NCBI GenBank assembly: GCA_015231865.1
Contig: JADGAU010000009.1
Coordinates: 1 to 43,195 of the forward strand
DNA: 43,195 nucleotides
Reading direction: 5' to 3'
Source: Gammaproteobacteria bacterium
GTDB lineage: Bacteria > Pseudomonadota > Gammaproteobacteria > GRL18
Each line of letters starts with the position of its first letter. The stretch's first letter is position 1. The position numbers and the translations under genes were made by a program. The notes beneath the pieces are model-generated. The model saw only the letters and a list, made by a program, of their open reading frames with translations, searched no databases and had not been told where the DNA came from. Positions 17,876 through 27,652 of the stretch are shown piece after piece.

Positions 17876-19165
17876 ATGTCATTTTTAGCAATTGGCCTAA
17901 ACCATAAAACAGCTCCTGTTGAGATAAGAGAGAAACTATCATTTCCCGCTGAAACTATCCAGGATGCTTTGCACCATTTTATTTCCAATACCCTGGTGAG
18001 TGAGGCTTCAATTTTATCAACCTGTAATCGTACAGAAATCTATTGCAATATAAATATTGATGACAATGATGATGATTCAACTCATAGCATAGAAAAAAAT
18101 GTTAATTCAATTGTTATTGACTGGATAAAAAATTATCTTAATTTAGCAGATGATAATATAGAACAATATCTTTATATTCATCAGGATAAATTAGCAATTG
18201 TTCATATGCTTCGTGTTGCCAGCGGACTTGATTCCATGGTGCTGGGCGAACCTCAAATTCTTGGACAAATGAAAACAGCTTTTCATACAGCCAAAGATAC
18301 TGGCACGATTGGTCAGCTATTACATAAATTATTTCAGCATACCTTTAACTGCGCTAAACAAGTTCGAACTGATACGGCTATTGGCGAAAGTGCGGTTTCT
18401 GTTGCCTTCGCTTCAGTCAGTCTAGCTAAACAAGTATTTAGTGATTTTAATCGTCATACGGCCTTATTAATTGGTGCCGGAGAAACCATTGAATTAGTTG
18501 CCCTGCACTTAAAAGAAGTTGGTATCAAACAAATCATTATAGCCAATCGAACGATTGAAAAAGCACATACCATTGCATCAGATGTTAATGGTTATGCCAT
18601 TGGTTTAGATGAAATACCTGATCATCTAGCTGAAGCTGATATTGTTATTTCATCGACAGCCAGCCCCGTAACACTAGTAGATAAATCAATAGTTGAACAG
18701 GCAATTGCTAAACGAAAACAAAGACCCATGTTAATGGTCGATATTGCAGTGCCAAGAGACATTGATGAGCGGATCAATGAGATCGATGATGTTTTCCTTT
18801 ATACTGTTGATGATTTAACAGATATTATTAATGAAGGCTTAAAGTCAAGACAGGAAGCAGCTGTTAAGGCAGAGGACATTATTGAAACCCAGGCAGTACA
18901 CTTTATGTCCTGGATTAAGTCATTAAAGTCAATTAATACACTTTGTCGTTTTAGAGAACAGGCTGAACACATCAGAGATGTCGCCATTGAAGAAGCCATT
19001 AAAGATTTAAATAATCATCAACCTGCTGAAGAAGTGATTAAAAAATTGGCAACTCAATTAACGAACAAAATAATTCATACACCCAGTATACAAATTAAAC
19101 AGGCTGGTATGGATGATAGAGAAGATATCATCAAAGCAGCCTGTACCATCTTTAAACTTAACTAA
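17876..19165 (+). CDS. hemA: Glutamyl-tRNA reductase
   Basis: 429 residues. It has the catalytic Cys50 in [10 protein letters not shown], the segment [19 protein letters not shown], an NADPH-binding [10 protein letters not shown] loop, and a C-terminal dimerisation domain. It reduces glutamyl-tRNA to glutamate-1-semialdehyde, the first step of tetrapyrrole synthesis. It is divergent from lbcA; the 84 bp between them carry TATAAT at 17832-17837. prfA follows directly. Confidence 0.98.
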   Translation: MSFLAIGLNHKTAPVEIREKLSFPAETIQDALHHFISNTLVSEASILSTCNRTEIYCNINIDDNDDDSTHSIEKNVNSIVIDWIKNYLNLADDNIEQYLYIHQDKLAIVHMLRVASGLDSMVLGEPQILGQMKTAFHTAKDTGTIGQLLHKLFQHTFNCAKQVRTDTAIGESAVSVAFASVSLAKQVFSDFNRHTALLIGAGETIELVALHLKEVGIKQIIIANRTIEKAHTIASDVNGYAIGLDEIPDHLAEADIVISSTASPVTLVDKSIVEQAIAKRKQRPMLMVDIAVPRDIDERINEIDDVFLYTVDDLTDIINEGLKSRQEAAVKAEDIIETQAVHFMSWIKSLKSINTLCRFREQAEHIRDVAIEEAIKDLNNHQPAEEVIKKLATQLTNKIIHTPSIQIKQAGMDDREDIIKAACTIFKLN

Positions 19166-19178
19166 ACAGCGAATTAAC

Positions 19179-20261
19179 TTGAAAGACTCTATTTTATCCA
19201 AGCTTCAAAATCTAGCCGAACGCTATGAAGAAATCTCTTATCTTTTATCAGATTCAGAAGTGATTAATGATCAAAATCGTTTTCGCGATTTATCTAAAGA
19301 ATATGCCGAATTACGCCCTCTTGTTGAATGTTTCGAACAATATCAAACTCAGATCACAACCAGAGATGATGCGCTTGAAATGTTAAAAGACAGCGATCCA
19401 GATATTAAGGAAATGGCTGACGAAGAACTAAAAGAGTCTAAGGCAGCAATTGATGAAATTTCTTTAACTTTGCAGAAAATGCTATTACCTAAGGATCCCA
19501 ATGATGATAAAAATATCTATCTCGAAGTAAGAGCGGGTACTGGTGGTGATGAAGCTGCTATTTTCTCTGGCGACTTATTTAAAATGTATGCTCGTTATGC
19601 AGAAAGGCAAAGATGGCAAATAGAAATCATGTCAGAAAACCTGGGTGAACATGGTGGTTATAAAGAAGTTATTGTTCGAATTGTTGGTCATGGCGCCTAT
19701 TCAAAATTAAAATTTGAATCTGGAGCTCACCGTGTACAGCGCGTACCGGAAACAGAGTCTCAGGGACGTGTCCATACCTCAGCCTGTACCGTTGCCATAA
19801 TTCCTGAAGTTGATGATGTTGATGCTATTGATATTAATCCCAAAGATTTAAAAATTGATACGTTTAGAGCTTCCGGTGCTGGTGGTCAGCACGTTAATAA
19901 AACTGACTCCGCCATACGTATTACCCACTTACCAACTGGCGTCGTTGTTGAGTGCCAGGATGAACGTTCACAACACAAAAATAAAGCCAGAGCCTTGAAT
20001 GTTTTATCATCAAGATTGCTAGCAGCAGAACAGGAAAAGCAGCAGGCAGAACAATCAGAAAACCGAAAACTACAAGTTGGTAGTGGCGATCGAAGTGAAC
20101 GTATTCGCACTTATAACTATCCTCAGGGACGTATTACCGATCATCGTATTAATTTAACGCTTTATAAATTAGAAGAAGTCATGCAAGGTGATTTAGCATC
20201 CGTTATTGATCCTTTAATTAATGAATATCAAGCAGATCAATTAATGGCCATGTCTGAGTAG
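19179..20261 (+). CDS. prfA: Peptide chain release factor 1
   Basis: 360 residues if started at TTG 19179, exactly the E. coli RF1 length, beginning (M)[17 protein letters not shown]. An upstream ATG at 19113 is in frame but lies inside hemA and would add 22 residues foreign to the family, so I chose the TTG. The stop-codon reading motif is PET (residues 190-192, the PxT of RF1) and the peptidyl-hydrolysis motif GGQ is at 235-237. No strong Shine-Dalgarno site precedes the TTG, 13 bp after the hemA stop, so coupling to hemA translation is likely. Confidence 0.96.
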   Translation: MKDSILSKLQNLAERYEEISYLLSDSEVINDQNRFRDLSKEYAELRPLVECFEQYQTQITTRDDALEMLKDSDPDIKEMADEELKESKAAIDEISLTLQKMLLPKDPNDDKNIYLEVRAGTGGDEAAIFSGDLFKMYARYAERQRWQIEIMSENLGEHGGYKEVIVRIVGHGAYSKLKFESGAHRVQRVPETESQGRVHTSACTVAIIPEVDDVDAIDINPKDLKIDTFRASGAGGQHVNKTDSAIRITHLPTGVVVECQDERSQHKNKARALNVLSSRLLAAEQEKQQAEQSENRKLQVGSGDRSERIRTYNYPQGRITDHRINLTLYKLEEVMQGDLASVIDPLINEYQADQLMAMSE

Positions 20262-20263
20262 AG

Positions 20264-21127
20264 ATGTCTATCTCTCTAAGTATCAAAGACTTAATTTCAG
20301 GCGCCGAAAAAAAATTTAATACGGTATCATACTCAGCCCGTCTTGATGCCGAGTTGTTATTAATTGAAAGCCTTAATCGATGCGAACAAGGTAAAAATTA
20401 TTCCCGTTCTTTTTTACGTACCTGGCCAGACAAAATAATTGAATCAAAGGCCGTTGAAAATTTCCATTCCCTATGCCAGCAAAGACTTGCTGGTAAACCC
20501 ATTGCCTATATATTAGGTCATCAGAGTTTTTGGCATTTTGACCTGAAAGTGACAGAAGACACCTTAATTCCTCGCCCTGATACAGAAACCCTAATAGAAA
20601 CAGCCCTGACTCATTTACCTGATGGAAAAACATTAAAAATACTGGATTTGGGCACTGGCAGTGGCGCTATAGCCCTAGCTTTAGCCTATGAACGACCATT
20701 CGCTGAAGTTTATGCCACAGATATCTACTTACCAACTGCACGTATTGCACAAAGTAATAGAGAGCAAAATAATATACAAAACCTTAGTTTTATAATATCC
20801 GATTGGCTAAGCGCTTTTAAACCCAATCAATTTGATATGATAGTCTCTAACCCACCTTATATTGATGCCGACGATGACAAACATCTTAAAACACTTAAAT
20901 ATGAGCCCTCACGAGCCTTAATTTCCAAAAATCATGGGTTGTCAGATTGCCAAACAATCATCCAACAGGCAAAACAACATTTAAAACAAAATGGAATGCT
21001 TATACTGGAACATGGCTATGATCAGGCCAAAGAAATTTATAACTTTTTTCAAATCGAAAACTATCAACAAATAAATCAGCAAAAAGATCTGGCAAATATT
21101 ATCAGAGTCTCTTATGCAAAAATCTAA
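20264..21127 (+). CDS. prmC: Release factor glutamine methyltransferase
   Basis: 287 residues. The SAM-binding motif is LDLGTGSGAIALALA and the catalytic motif is SNPPYI. It methylates the GGQ glutamine of RF1 and RF2. It starts 2 bp after the prfA stop, in the conserved hemA-prfA-prmC operon. Confidence 0.98.
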   Translation: MSISLSIKDLISGAEKKFNTVSYSARLDAELLLIESLNRCEQGKNYSRSFLRTWPDKIIESKAVENFHSLCQQRLAGKPIAYILGHQSFWHFDLKVTEDTLIPRPDTETLIETALTHLPDGKTLKILDLGTGSGAIALALAYERPFAEVYATDIYLPTARIAQSNREQNNIQNLSFIISDWLSAFKPNQFDMIVSNPPYIDADDDKHLKTLKYEPSRALISKNHGLSDCQTIIQQAKQHLKQNGMLILEHGYDQAKEIYNFFQIENYQQINQQKDLANIIRVSYAKI

Positions 21128-21133
21128 ATATAT

Positions 21134-21154
21134 CTAGGGCCTGACAGACCCTAG
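21134..21154 (+). terminator. Short hairpin after prmC
   Basis: CTAGGG (21134-21139) and CCCTAG (21149-21154) form a 6-bp stem with a 9-nt loop, 6 bp after the prmC stop. There is no T-tract, so it is at best a weak terminator. Confidence 0.35.
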
Positions 21155-21230
21155 TTACCCTCTATTAGAAATAAACTGAAATATTTAGGAAATTACAATC
21201 CTAACGATAAAGCCGGATGCTCTTGCAACG

Positions 21231-21266
21231 ATACTCGTGATATTAGTTCAAAGATTATGGCGATAT
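21231..21266. repeat. Solo end-to-end remnant of the MITE-like element
   Basis: Positions 21231-21246 resemble the left end of the 7405-7531 element (ATACxCGTGATATT), and 21247-21260 match its right end (TTCAAAGATTATGG). The roughly 85 bp that separate these ends at 7405-7531 are absent. This looks like an internal deletion down to the two termini. Confidence 0.55.
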
Positions 21267-21363
21267 AAAAGCTTATATTACCTATTAGTAAATAGATCCT
21301 ATAGATTTTTGTTCTGATAAATATTAATATCTAATTTACTAACCCATATATCAGGAAACATAC

Positions 21364-22200
21364 ATGGCAAAATTTGCATCAATTCAAATGGCTTCAGGAC
21401 CCAACGTCAGTGCTAATTTAAGTGAAGCCGAACGCTTGATAAAAATGTCAGTTGAAAGCGGTGCAGAATTAGTTGTATTACCGGAAAATTTTGCGCTAAT
21501 GGGAATGAAAGATCTGGACACCCTGAAAATTGCAGAAGATATTAATAACCCTGGAGAAATTTTAGAGTTTCTATCAAACACTGCAAAATATTTTGGAATT
21601 TGGTTATTAGGTGGAACTGTTCCAATCAAAACTAATGATACGAGCAAAATTCTTTCCGCCAGTATTTTATTCAATGATAAAGGGGAACAAGTTGCGCGCT
21701 ACGATAAGATCCATCTTTTTGATATGGACTTATCTGAATCAAGTGGTGCATATCATGAATCTTCATTTACTAAGGCTGGTTCAGATATAATAACTATTGA
21801 CTCTCCATTTGGAAAACTTGGAATTGCCATTTGCTATGATATTCGTTTTCCTGAATTATTTAGAAAAATGACCAAAAGCGGCATGCAGATTTTATTGCTA
21901 CCTTCTTCTTTTACAGCGATTACAGGTCAGGCTCATTGGGAAATTTTAAACCGTTCCAGAGCAATTGAGAATTTATGTTATGTTGTTACGTCTGCACAGG
22001 GTGGATACCATGTGAATGGCAGGGAAACATATGGGCATAGTATGATTGTCTCTCCCTGGGGGAAAATCTTAGATCAATTAAATAGTGGTTCTGGTTTTGT
22101 TATTGCTGATGTTGATAAAAATTTTGTTGAAGAAACCCGCAATAATTTCCCAGTCCTGGAACACCGTAAACTAATTTGTGATTTTACGGAAATAGCATAG
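21364..22200 (+). CDS. Nitrilase-superfamily amidase, deaminated-glutathione-amidase-like
   Basis: 278 residues with the nitrilase catalytic triad: Glu in VVLPENFALMG, Lys in RYDKIHLFDMDL, and Cys in AICYDIRFPELF. The segments PSSFTAITGQAHWEILNRSRAIENLCYV and GYHVNGRETYGHSMIVSPWG are typical of the Nit1/YbeM branch, which repairs deaminated glutathione. Substrate assignment is inference from family branch. It is monocistronic and convergent with patZ. Confidence 0.88.
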   Translation: MAKFASIQMASGPNVSANLSEAERLIKMSVESGAELVVLPENFALMGMKDLDTLKIAEDINNPGEILEFLSNTAKYFGIWLLGGTVPIKTNDTSKILSASILFNDKGEQVARYDKIHLFDMDLSESSGAYHESSFTKAGSDIITIDSPFGKLGIAICYDIRFPELFRKMTKSGMQILLLPSSFTAITGQAHWEILNRSRAIENLCYVVTSAQGGYHVNGRETYGHSMIVSPWGKILDQLNSGSGFVIADVDKNFVEETRNNFPVLEHRKLICDFTEIA

Positions 22201-22208
22201 TCTTTCCG

Positions 22209-22227
22209 GATTATCCCATGGATAATC
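22209..22227. terminator. Hairpin between convergent amidase and acetyltransferase genes
   Basis: GATTATCC (22209-22216) and GGATAATC (22220-22227) are exact complements 9 bp after the amidase stop and 31 bp before the patZ-like stop on the other strand. There is no clear T-tract, so termination is only suggested. Confidence 0.4.
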
Positions 22228-22257
22228 AGCTAGTCTTTAAAACTGAAAAGTTCTCAA

Positions 22258-24945
22258 TTAATGAAAATAAAGTACTGCGTGCTTAATACTTAAATCATCC
22301 GGATCATTACTGATTTCAAAGCCAATTGATTTAATTAAATCTAACATTTTGACATTATTACTTAGAATTTCGCCCTCCATTTTTTCAAAGCCTCTATCTC
22401 TGGCAATTTGTATTAATTTATTCATCATTAAATGGCCAATACCTTTATGCTGCCACTTATCTGAAATAACCAGTGCAAATTCGCAACTAGTATTGTCAAG
22501 ATTGGTAATGTAACGAACAACACCAATTTCTTCTTCTAAATCGAGGTTGGTTTTAACTGCGATTAAAGCCATTTCATTATGATAGTCAATTTGTGTAAAA
22601 CGAACTAACATTTCCTGGCTTAATTCCTGTAATGAACTCATAAAACGAAAGTATTTAGCTTCTTGTGACAGTTCTCGTATAAACTTTTGTTCTATCTCTG
22701 CATCTTCAGGGCGAATGGGTCGAATGATGATATTAGTACCATCATTTAATTGCTCATGAACAATCAAATGTGAGGGGTATGGGTGTATTGCGAGGTGTTG
22801 ATAGGGATCTGTTGAAGGTTTTGGATATTCAACACGAAAACGGGCATCAACCGCAACTATTTCTTTATCATCAACAATTAAAGGGTTGATATCCATTTCT
22901 ACCACCCAGGGTAGTTCGCAGGCCAGGTTTGAAACTCGGATTAGTACCTCAATCAATAATTCTTTATTAATTGCAGCCAGATTTCTAAATTTATCCAGCA
23001 TTTTTGAAACTTTTGTTCTATTGATTAAATCCAAAGCAAGGCTTTCATTTAAAGGCGGTAATGAAATTGCAGAATCACGCATAACTTCAATTGAAGTGCC
23101 TCCACTACCAAAACTAATCACTGGTCCAAATACAGGATCACGTAAAATTCCCACCATCAATTCTCTACCATTGGTACTTCGATACATTTTTCCAATGGTG
23201 ACGCCAATAATTGTAGCCTCTGGACTATTTTGCTTTACCCGTTCGATAAGATCTTTATAAGCACTTCTAACTTCTTGAGCGGAATCAATATTTAATCGAA
23301 CGCCACCTGAATCTGATTTATGACTGATATCTGTTGATAAAATCTTCATGGCAATTGGAAAGCCAATGGTTTCTGCAAAGATTAATGCCTCATTTGCTGA
23401 TTTTGCAACTGCGATTTGCACACAAGGTATATTAAATGCTCTTAACACAGCAATCGATTCCGGCTCGGTCAATATCTGACGGTCTTCATTTAAAGCGCTT
23501 TCAATAATTAAGCGAGCGCCTTCTTTATCAGGGCTTGCATAACTTCTTTTTAATTTGGCCGGGGTTTGTAATAATAAATTTTGATTGCGGTTATAGGCGG
23601 CCATATAGAAAAACGCATCAATGGCATTTTCTAATGTTCTAAAGGTTGGAATATTGGATTTAGTAAAGAGTTGACGAGCATTTTCAACTAATCGTCCTCC
23701 CATCCAACTGGTTAAAATTGGCTTACGGCTTGATTCGCTGGATTTAATAACCGCCTTGGCAACTTCGTCCGGATCGGTCATAGCCTGTGGTGTTAAAATC
23801 ACAATAATGCCATCGACTTCCGGAGCCCCTAAACAAATGTCTAATGTTTCTTTATAACGTTCTGGAGGTGCATCTCCAATAACATCGATTGGGTTTCCAT
23901 GAGACCAGACCGATGGCAGCACCTGATTAAGTTTATCCATTGTTTGCGGCGACAGCTTACTTAGTCCGATACCAACATCACTTGCCCTGTCGGCCGCCAT
24001 CACACCAGGCCCACCGCCATTAGTAATAATAACTAATCGATCACCTGCACCCCGATAATTTTGCGAAGACAATGCTTTAGCCGCAGAAAATAATTTACTG
24101 ACAGAATCAACCCGAAGCACACCTGAGCGCGCTAATGCGGCAGAAAAAGTTTCATCACTGCCAACTAGCGCTCCTGTATGTGACATAGAAGCTGCAGCTC
24201 CCGCCTCATGGCGACCGACTTTTAGGGCAATAACCGGCTTAATTCTAGCTGCAGTTCGAAGGCTGCTCATAAAGCGTCTGGAATTTTTAATACCTTCAAT
24301 ATAAAGTAGAATACTATGCGTATGTGGATCGGAGGTTAAATAATCCAGATAATCTCCAAAATCCAGATCCGCGGCAATACCCGTCGACACGACCGCAGAA
24401 AAGCCAATGTTATTTGCTTCTGCCCAGTCCAGTATAGCAGTACAAATTGCCCCGGACTGAGAAATTAGAGCGATATTACCTTTCCTGGCATTATTATAAC
24501 CAAAAGTGATATTAATATTTTTTTCCGGTCTTATGATGCCAAGACAATTTGGCCCCATCAATCGGATATTATATCGCCGAACAATTTTCATCATTTCATC
24601 TTCAAGCAAACGGCCTTTGGGACCAATTTCCCTAAAACCTGCAGATAGAACCAACATCATTTTAATGCCGTGCTCACCACAAGCTTCAACGATACGAGGT
24701 ATTGTTTCTGCTGGAGTAACCACAACAGCCAGATCGATTGTCTCGGTAATTTCATCAAGACTTTTGAAAGCCTTATGGCCTTGTACCTGATCATGTTTCG
24801 GATTAACAACATAAACTTTGCCAGCATAACCTGACTCAAGTATATTTCGAAAAACGACTTCGCCAACGGCATTTTTTCTTTCACTAGCGCCAAAAACAAC
24901 TAAATTTTTAGGTGTGAAAAGTTTGGAAAGATAATGAATACTCAT
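22258..24945 (-). CDS. patZ: Pat/PatZ-type protein lysine acetyltransferase (NDP-forming acyl-CoA synthetase + GNAT)
   Basis: 895 residues. Residues 1-140 are a CoA-binding Rossmann domain (NLVVFGASERKNAVGEVVF). It is followed by succinyl-CoA-ligase-like domains (NIALISQSGAICTAILDWA; SHTGAL with His256) and an ATP-grasp domain (about 470-700). The last 170 residues form a GNAT domain (IIRPIRPEDAEIEQKF, acetyl-CoA motif KWQHKGIGHLMM). This order is that of Salmonella Pat and E. coli PatZ, which acetylate acetyl-CoA synthetase and other proteins. The SHTGAL histidine is retained here, so residual synthetase activity cannot be excluded. It is divergent from a deacetylase-family gene across 96 bp. 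Confidence 0.87.
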   Translation of the reverse strand: MSIHYLSKLFTPKNLVVFGASERKNAVGEVVFRNILESGYAGKVYVVNPKHDQVQGHKAFKSLDEITETIDLAVVVTPAETIPRIVEACGEHGIKMMLVLSAGFREIGPKGRLLEDEMMKIVRRYNIRLMGPNCLGIIRPEKNINITFGYNNARKGNIALISQSGAICTAILDWAEANNIGFSAVVSTGIAADLDFGDYLDYLTSDPHTHSILLYIEGIKNSRRFMSSLRTAARIKPVIALKVGRHEAGAAASMSHTGALVGSDETFSAALARSGVLRVDSVSKLFSAAKALSSQNYRGAGDRLVIITNGGGPGVMAADRASDVGIGLSKLSPQTMDKLNQVLPSVWSHGNPIDVIGDAPPERYKETLDICLGAPEVDGIIVILTPQAMTDPDEVAKAVIKSSESSRKPILTSWMGGRLVENARQLFTKSNIPTFRTLENAIDAFFYMAAYNRNQNLLLQTPAKLKRSYASPDKEGARLIIESALNEDRQILTEPESIAVLRAFNIPCVQIAVAKSANEALIFAETIGFPIAMKILSTDISHKSDSGGVRLNIDSAQEVRSAYKDLIERVKQNSPEATIIGVTIGKMYRSTNGRELMVGILRDPVFGPVISFGSGGTSIEVMRDSAISLPPLNESLALDLINRTKVSKMLDKFRNLAAINKELLIEVLIRVSNLACELPWVVEMDINPLIVDDKEIVAVDARFRVEYPKPSTDPYQHLAIHPYPSHLIVHEQLNDGTNIIIRPIRPEDAEIEQKFIRELSQEAKYFRFMSSLQELSQEMLVRFTQIDYHNEMALIAVKTNLDLEEEIGVVRYITNLDNTSCEFALVISDKWQHKGIGHLMMNKLIQIARDRGFEKMEGEILSNNVKMLDLIKSIGFEISNDPDDLSIKHAVLYFH

Positions 24946-25041
24946 ATAATTGGTGCTATTCTCAAGTTAATTAAGCTCAGGATTGTCACATAGAAAGCAT
25001 TTCTTAGCTAATTAAAAACTTTAATATTAAGGATTAATCTC

Positions 25042-25968
25042 TTGCATACTGCCTATATTACTCACAATGACTGTTTACTACACGATACAGGAGCGGTTCA
25101 CCCTGAATGCGCCCGCAGACTAACCGCGATTAATGACCGTTTAATTACTTCAACTTTATATGATTTTTTACAACATATCGATGCCCCTGAAGTTACTGAT
25201 GAACAACTATTACGAGTACATCAGCAGGACTTTATCAACTATGTGTTTAAATCTATTCCTGAGGAAGGTCACCATTACCTCGACCCTGATACCATTGTCA
25301 GCCCGGCATCAGGACAGGCAGCCAAACGAGCCGCTGGTGCAGTCGTTAAGGCCGTTGATCTAGTTATGGCCGGGGACATTAAAAATGCTTTTTGTGCGAT
25401 TCGTCCACCCGGCCACCATGCTGAAAAAGATATGAGCATGGGATTTTGTGTTTTTAATAATATTGCCGTCGGCGCCGCACATGCAATGGCCGTTTATGGG
25501 CTTAAGAGAATTGCCATTATCGATTTTGATGTACACCATGGCAATGGCACAGAAGATATTTTTGTTAATGATGAGCGTGTATTAATGTGTTCTGTTTTTC
25601 AACACCCTTTTTACCCAAATACTCCGTTGTTAGATAACGATCGAATTATTTCAATGCCATTAGCAGCAACAGCTAAAAGCAAAGAGTTTAGAGACGCAAT
25701 AAATAATCAATGTTTACCAGCGTTACATGACTTTAAACCTGAAATGATTTTTATATCGGCGGGCTTCGATGCCCATCGTGATGATGATATGTCTGGAGTC
25801 AGCCTTGAAGATGCTGATTATCAATGGATAACTGAACAAATACTTGAAATTGCTAAACAATATGCTAATGAACGAATTGTTTCATCGCTGGAAGGCGGCT
25901 ATGAAATTCATAGCCTGGCTCGTTGTGTCGAGAAACATATTCGCACCTTAATGAATTTACATTATTAG
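25042..25968 (+). CDS. Histone-deacetylase-family (AcuC/HdaH-like) deacetylase
   Basis: 308 residues from a TTG start at 25042, supported by AAGGA at 25029-25033. The arginase/HDAC fold is clear: PPGHHAEKDMSMGFCVFNN with the tandem His125-126, DFDVHHGNGTED with zinc ligands D163 and H165, SAGFDAHRDDDMSG with D243, and the final EGGY. All active-site residues are present. It could remove acetyl groups from proteins or small amines. Divergent pairing with a Pat-like acetyltransferase suggests a reversible acetylation pair. Its stop overlaps the purD stop by 3 bp on the other strand. Confidence 0.9.
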   Translation: MHTAYITHNDCLLHDTGAVHPECARRLTAINDRLITSTLYDFLQHIDAPEVTDEQLLRVHQQDFINYVFKSIPEEGHHYLDPDTIVSPASGQAAKRAAGAVVKAVDLVMAGDIKNAFCAIRPPGHHAEKDMSMGFCVFNNIAVGAAHAMAVYGLKRIAIIDFDVHHGNGTEDIFVNDERVLMCSVFQHPFYPNTPLLDNDRIISMPLAATAKSKEFRDAINNQCLPALHDFKPEMIFISAGFDAHRDDDMSGVSLEDADYQWITEQILEIAKQYANERIVSSLEGGYEIHSLARCVEKHIRTLMNLHY

Positions 25969-27254
25969 CTCTTTTCCCGAGCAACTGCCCGATAACCTAT
26001 ATCATCACGATAAAAAACTTTATCCCAATGAATTTTTTTGACATTTTCATAGGCCAATGCTTGAGCTTTAGTCACATTCTCAGCTAATGCAACCACACAA
26101 AGTACTCTGCCCCCATTAGTCACAATATCACCGCTATCATTATTACTGGTACCGGCATGAAAAACTTTAACGTCATCACTATTAATATCATTTAATCCAG
26201 AAATGACATCGCCCTTATTATATGACTCAGGGTAACCGCCGGCAGCTAAAACAATCCCAATGGAAGCACGTGGATCCCAACTAGCCTGAGCCTGATCTAA
26301 TTTACCTTCAATCGCCAATTCACATAATTGCGGTAAATCCGACTGCAAACGCATCATAATTGGTTGCGTTTCCGGATCACCAAAACGACAATTATATTCA
26401 AGTACATTTAAACGCCCATCCGGTGAAATCATAATACCGGCATATAAAAATCCGGTATAAGACAGACCTTCACTAGCCATACCTTCAACAGTTGGAATAA
26501 TTACCTGCTGCATAATTTGTTCACTGACTTCTTCGGTAACAACCGGCGCCGGTGAATATGCACCCATACCGCCGGTATTTGGACCTTTATCACCATTATC
26601 TCGAGCTTTATGATCTTGTGAAGTTGCCAGGGGAAGAATATTTTTCCCATCTGCCATGACAATGAAACTGGCTTCTTCTCCGGTTAAAAATTCCTCAATA
26701 ACCACTCGATGACCAGCATCACCAAAAGCATTACCCGCTAACATATCTTTAACAGCCTCATTTGCTTCTTGCTCAGTTTGCGCAAGAATAACACCCTTGC
26801 CTGCAGCCAGGCCATCTGCTTTAACAACAATAGGAGCACCCTGCTCTTTAATATAAGCTAAGGCAGGTTCAATCTCAGTAAAATTCCCATAAGCCGCGGT
26901 TGGAATATTATGACGTTTAAGAAAGTCTTTAGTAAATGCTTTTGAGCCTTCTAATTGAGCAGCACCTTGTGTTGGTCCAAAAATTTTCAAGCCATCTGCC
27001 TGAAACTTATCGACAACTCCTAATACCAGAGGTACTTCAGGTCCGACAATGGTTAAATCAATGGATTGCTCTTTGGCAAAATTAGATAAAGCATCTAAAT
27101 CCTCAACGGCAATATTTACATTTGAAATACCATTTTCTAAAGCAATACCAGCATTACCTGGTGCCACAAAAACTTCATTAACTCGCTCAGACTGCATACA
27201 TTGCCATGCCAAAGCATGTTCACGGCCACCACTGCCGATTACTAATATTTTCAT
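25965..27254 (-). CDS. purD: Phosphoribosylamine-glycine ligase
   Basis: 429 residues, ATP-grasp ligase. It has the N-terminal MKILVIGSGGREHALAWQ, KADGLAAGKGVI, and GDPETQPIMMRL near the metal site. It makes GAR in purine synthesis. purD usually lies directly after purH; here purH is about 9.4 kb upstream with unrelated genes between. Confidence 0.98.
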   Translation of the reverse strand: MKILVIGSGGREHALAWQCMQSERVNEVFVAPGNAGIALENGISNVNIAVEDLDALSNFAKEQSIDLTIVGPEVPLVLGVVDKFQADGLKIFGPTQGAAQLEGSKAFTKDFLKRHNIPTAAYGNFTEIEPALAYIKEQGAPIVVKADGLAAGKGVILAQTEQEANEAVKDMLAGNAFGDAGHRVVIEEFLTGEEASFIVMADGKNILPLATSQDHKARDNGDKGPNTGGMGAYSPAPVVTEEVSEQIMQQVIIPTVEGMASEGLSYTGFLYAGIMISPDGRLNVLEYNCRFGDPETQPIMMRLQSDLPQLCELAIEGKLDQAQASWDPRASIGIVLAAGGYPESYNKGDVISGLNDINSDDVKVFHAGTSNNDSGDIVTNGGRVLCVVALAENVTKAQALAYENVKKIHWDKVFYRDDIGYRAVAREKS

Positions 27255-27524
27255 AAACTTTCCTCACTAATGAAAACCTGATAATACTTGAGCAGGATTA
27301 TAACTTATACCATCAACTATTAAAAATGAACTCACTTAAGGAGATGTTAATTGAAAACCAATAAGCATCTTAGATTAGACATACTTATTTCCATTTAAAT
27401 TAGAGATGCAGAGTTTATCCTATCCCCCTAAATAACAACAATATTTTTTTGGTTGAAGATTCTTTACTAATAAAAACATAAGCTTTTAAAATAACTGTGG
27501 AAATTATTGTTAGGTTATACATAA

Positions 27525-27644
27525 CCATCACACAATGGTAAAATACCTACAAATTATAATGGTATTGGAGATACAAAAGATGCTGAAGTCACAGCTGAAG
27601 TTTCGGAGTATAATTTTCAGTTTGGTTATAGCTGGTACTATTAA
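27525..27644 (+). pseudogene. Possible 3' remnant of an outer-membrane barrel gene
   Basis: A frame of 39 codons without a start codon reads PSHNGKIPTNYNGIGDTKDA and then EVTAEVSEYNFQFGYSWYY before TAA. The alternating hydrophobic pattern and aromatic C-terminus resemble the last strand of an outer-membrane beta-barrel. A stop lies just upstream in frame. It could be chance, but the pattern is stronger than usual for non-coding DNA. Placed at the edge of a presumed insertion, it may be debris of the former locus. Confidence 0.35.
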
Positions 27645-27648
27645 ATAA
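27580..27648 (+). CDS. Possible 22-codon leader peptide
   Basis: ATG at 27580 with GGAG at 27567-27570 encodes MLKSQLKFRSIIFSLVIAGT plus two residues, ending 4 bp before the ATG of the phosphatase gene. It has a basic start and a hydrophobic stretch. It overlaps, in another frame, the barrel-like remnant. Because the phosphatase ATG itself lacks a good ribosome-binding site, translational coupling is plausible. Equally, this may be a chance frame. Confidence 0.25.
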   Translation: MLKSQLKFRSIIFSLVIAGTIK

Positions 27649-27652
27649 AAAA

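Larger units (their letters stand above)
27255..27652. other. 398-bp gap between divergent purD and phosphatase genes
   Basis: The first 270 bp show nothing recognisable and would hold the purD promoter. The last part holds a barrel-like gene remnant (27525-27644) and a 22-codon frame (27580-27648), listed separately. Confidence 0.6.
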
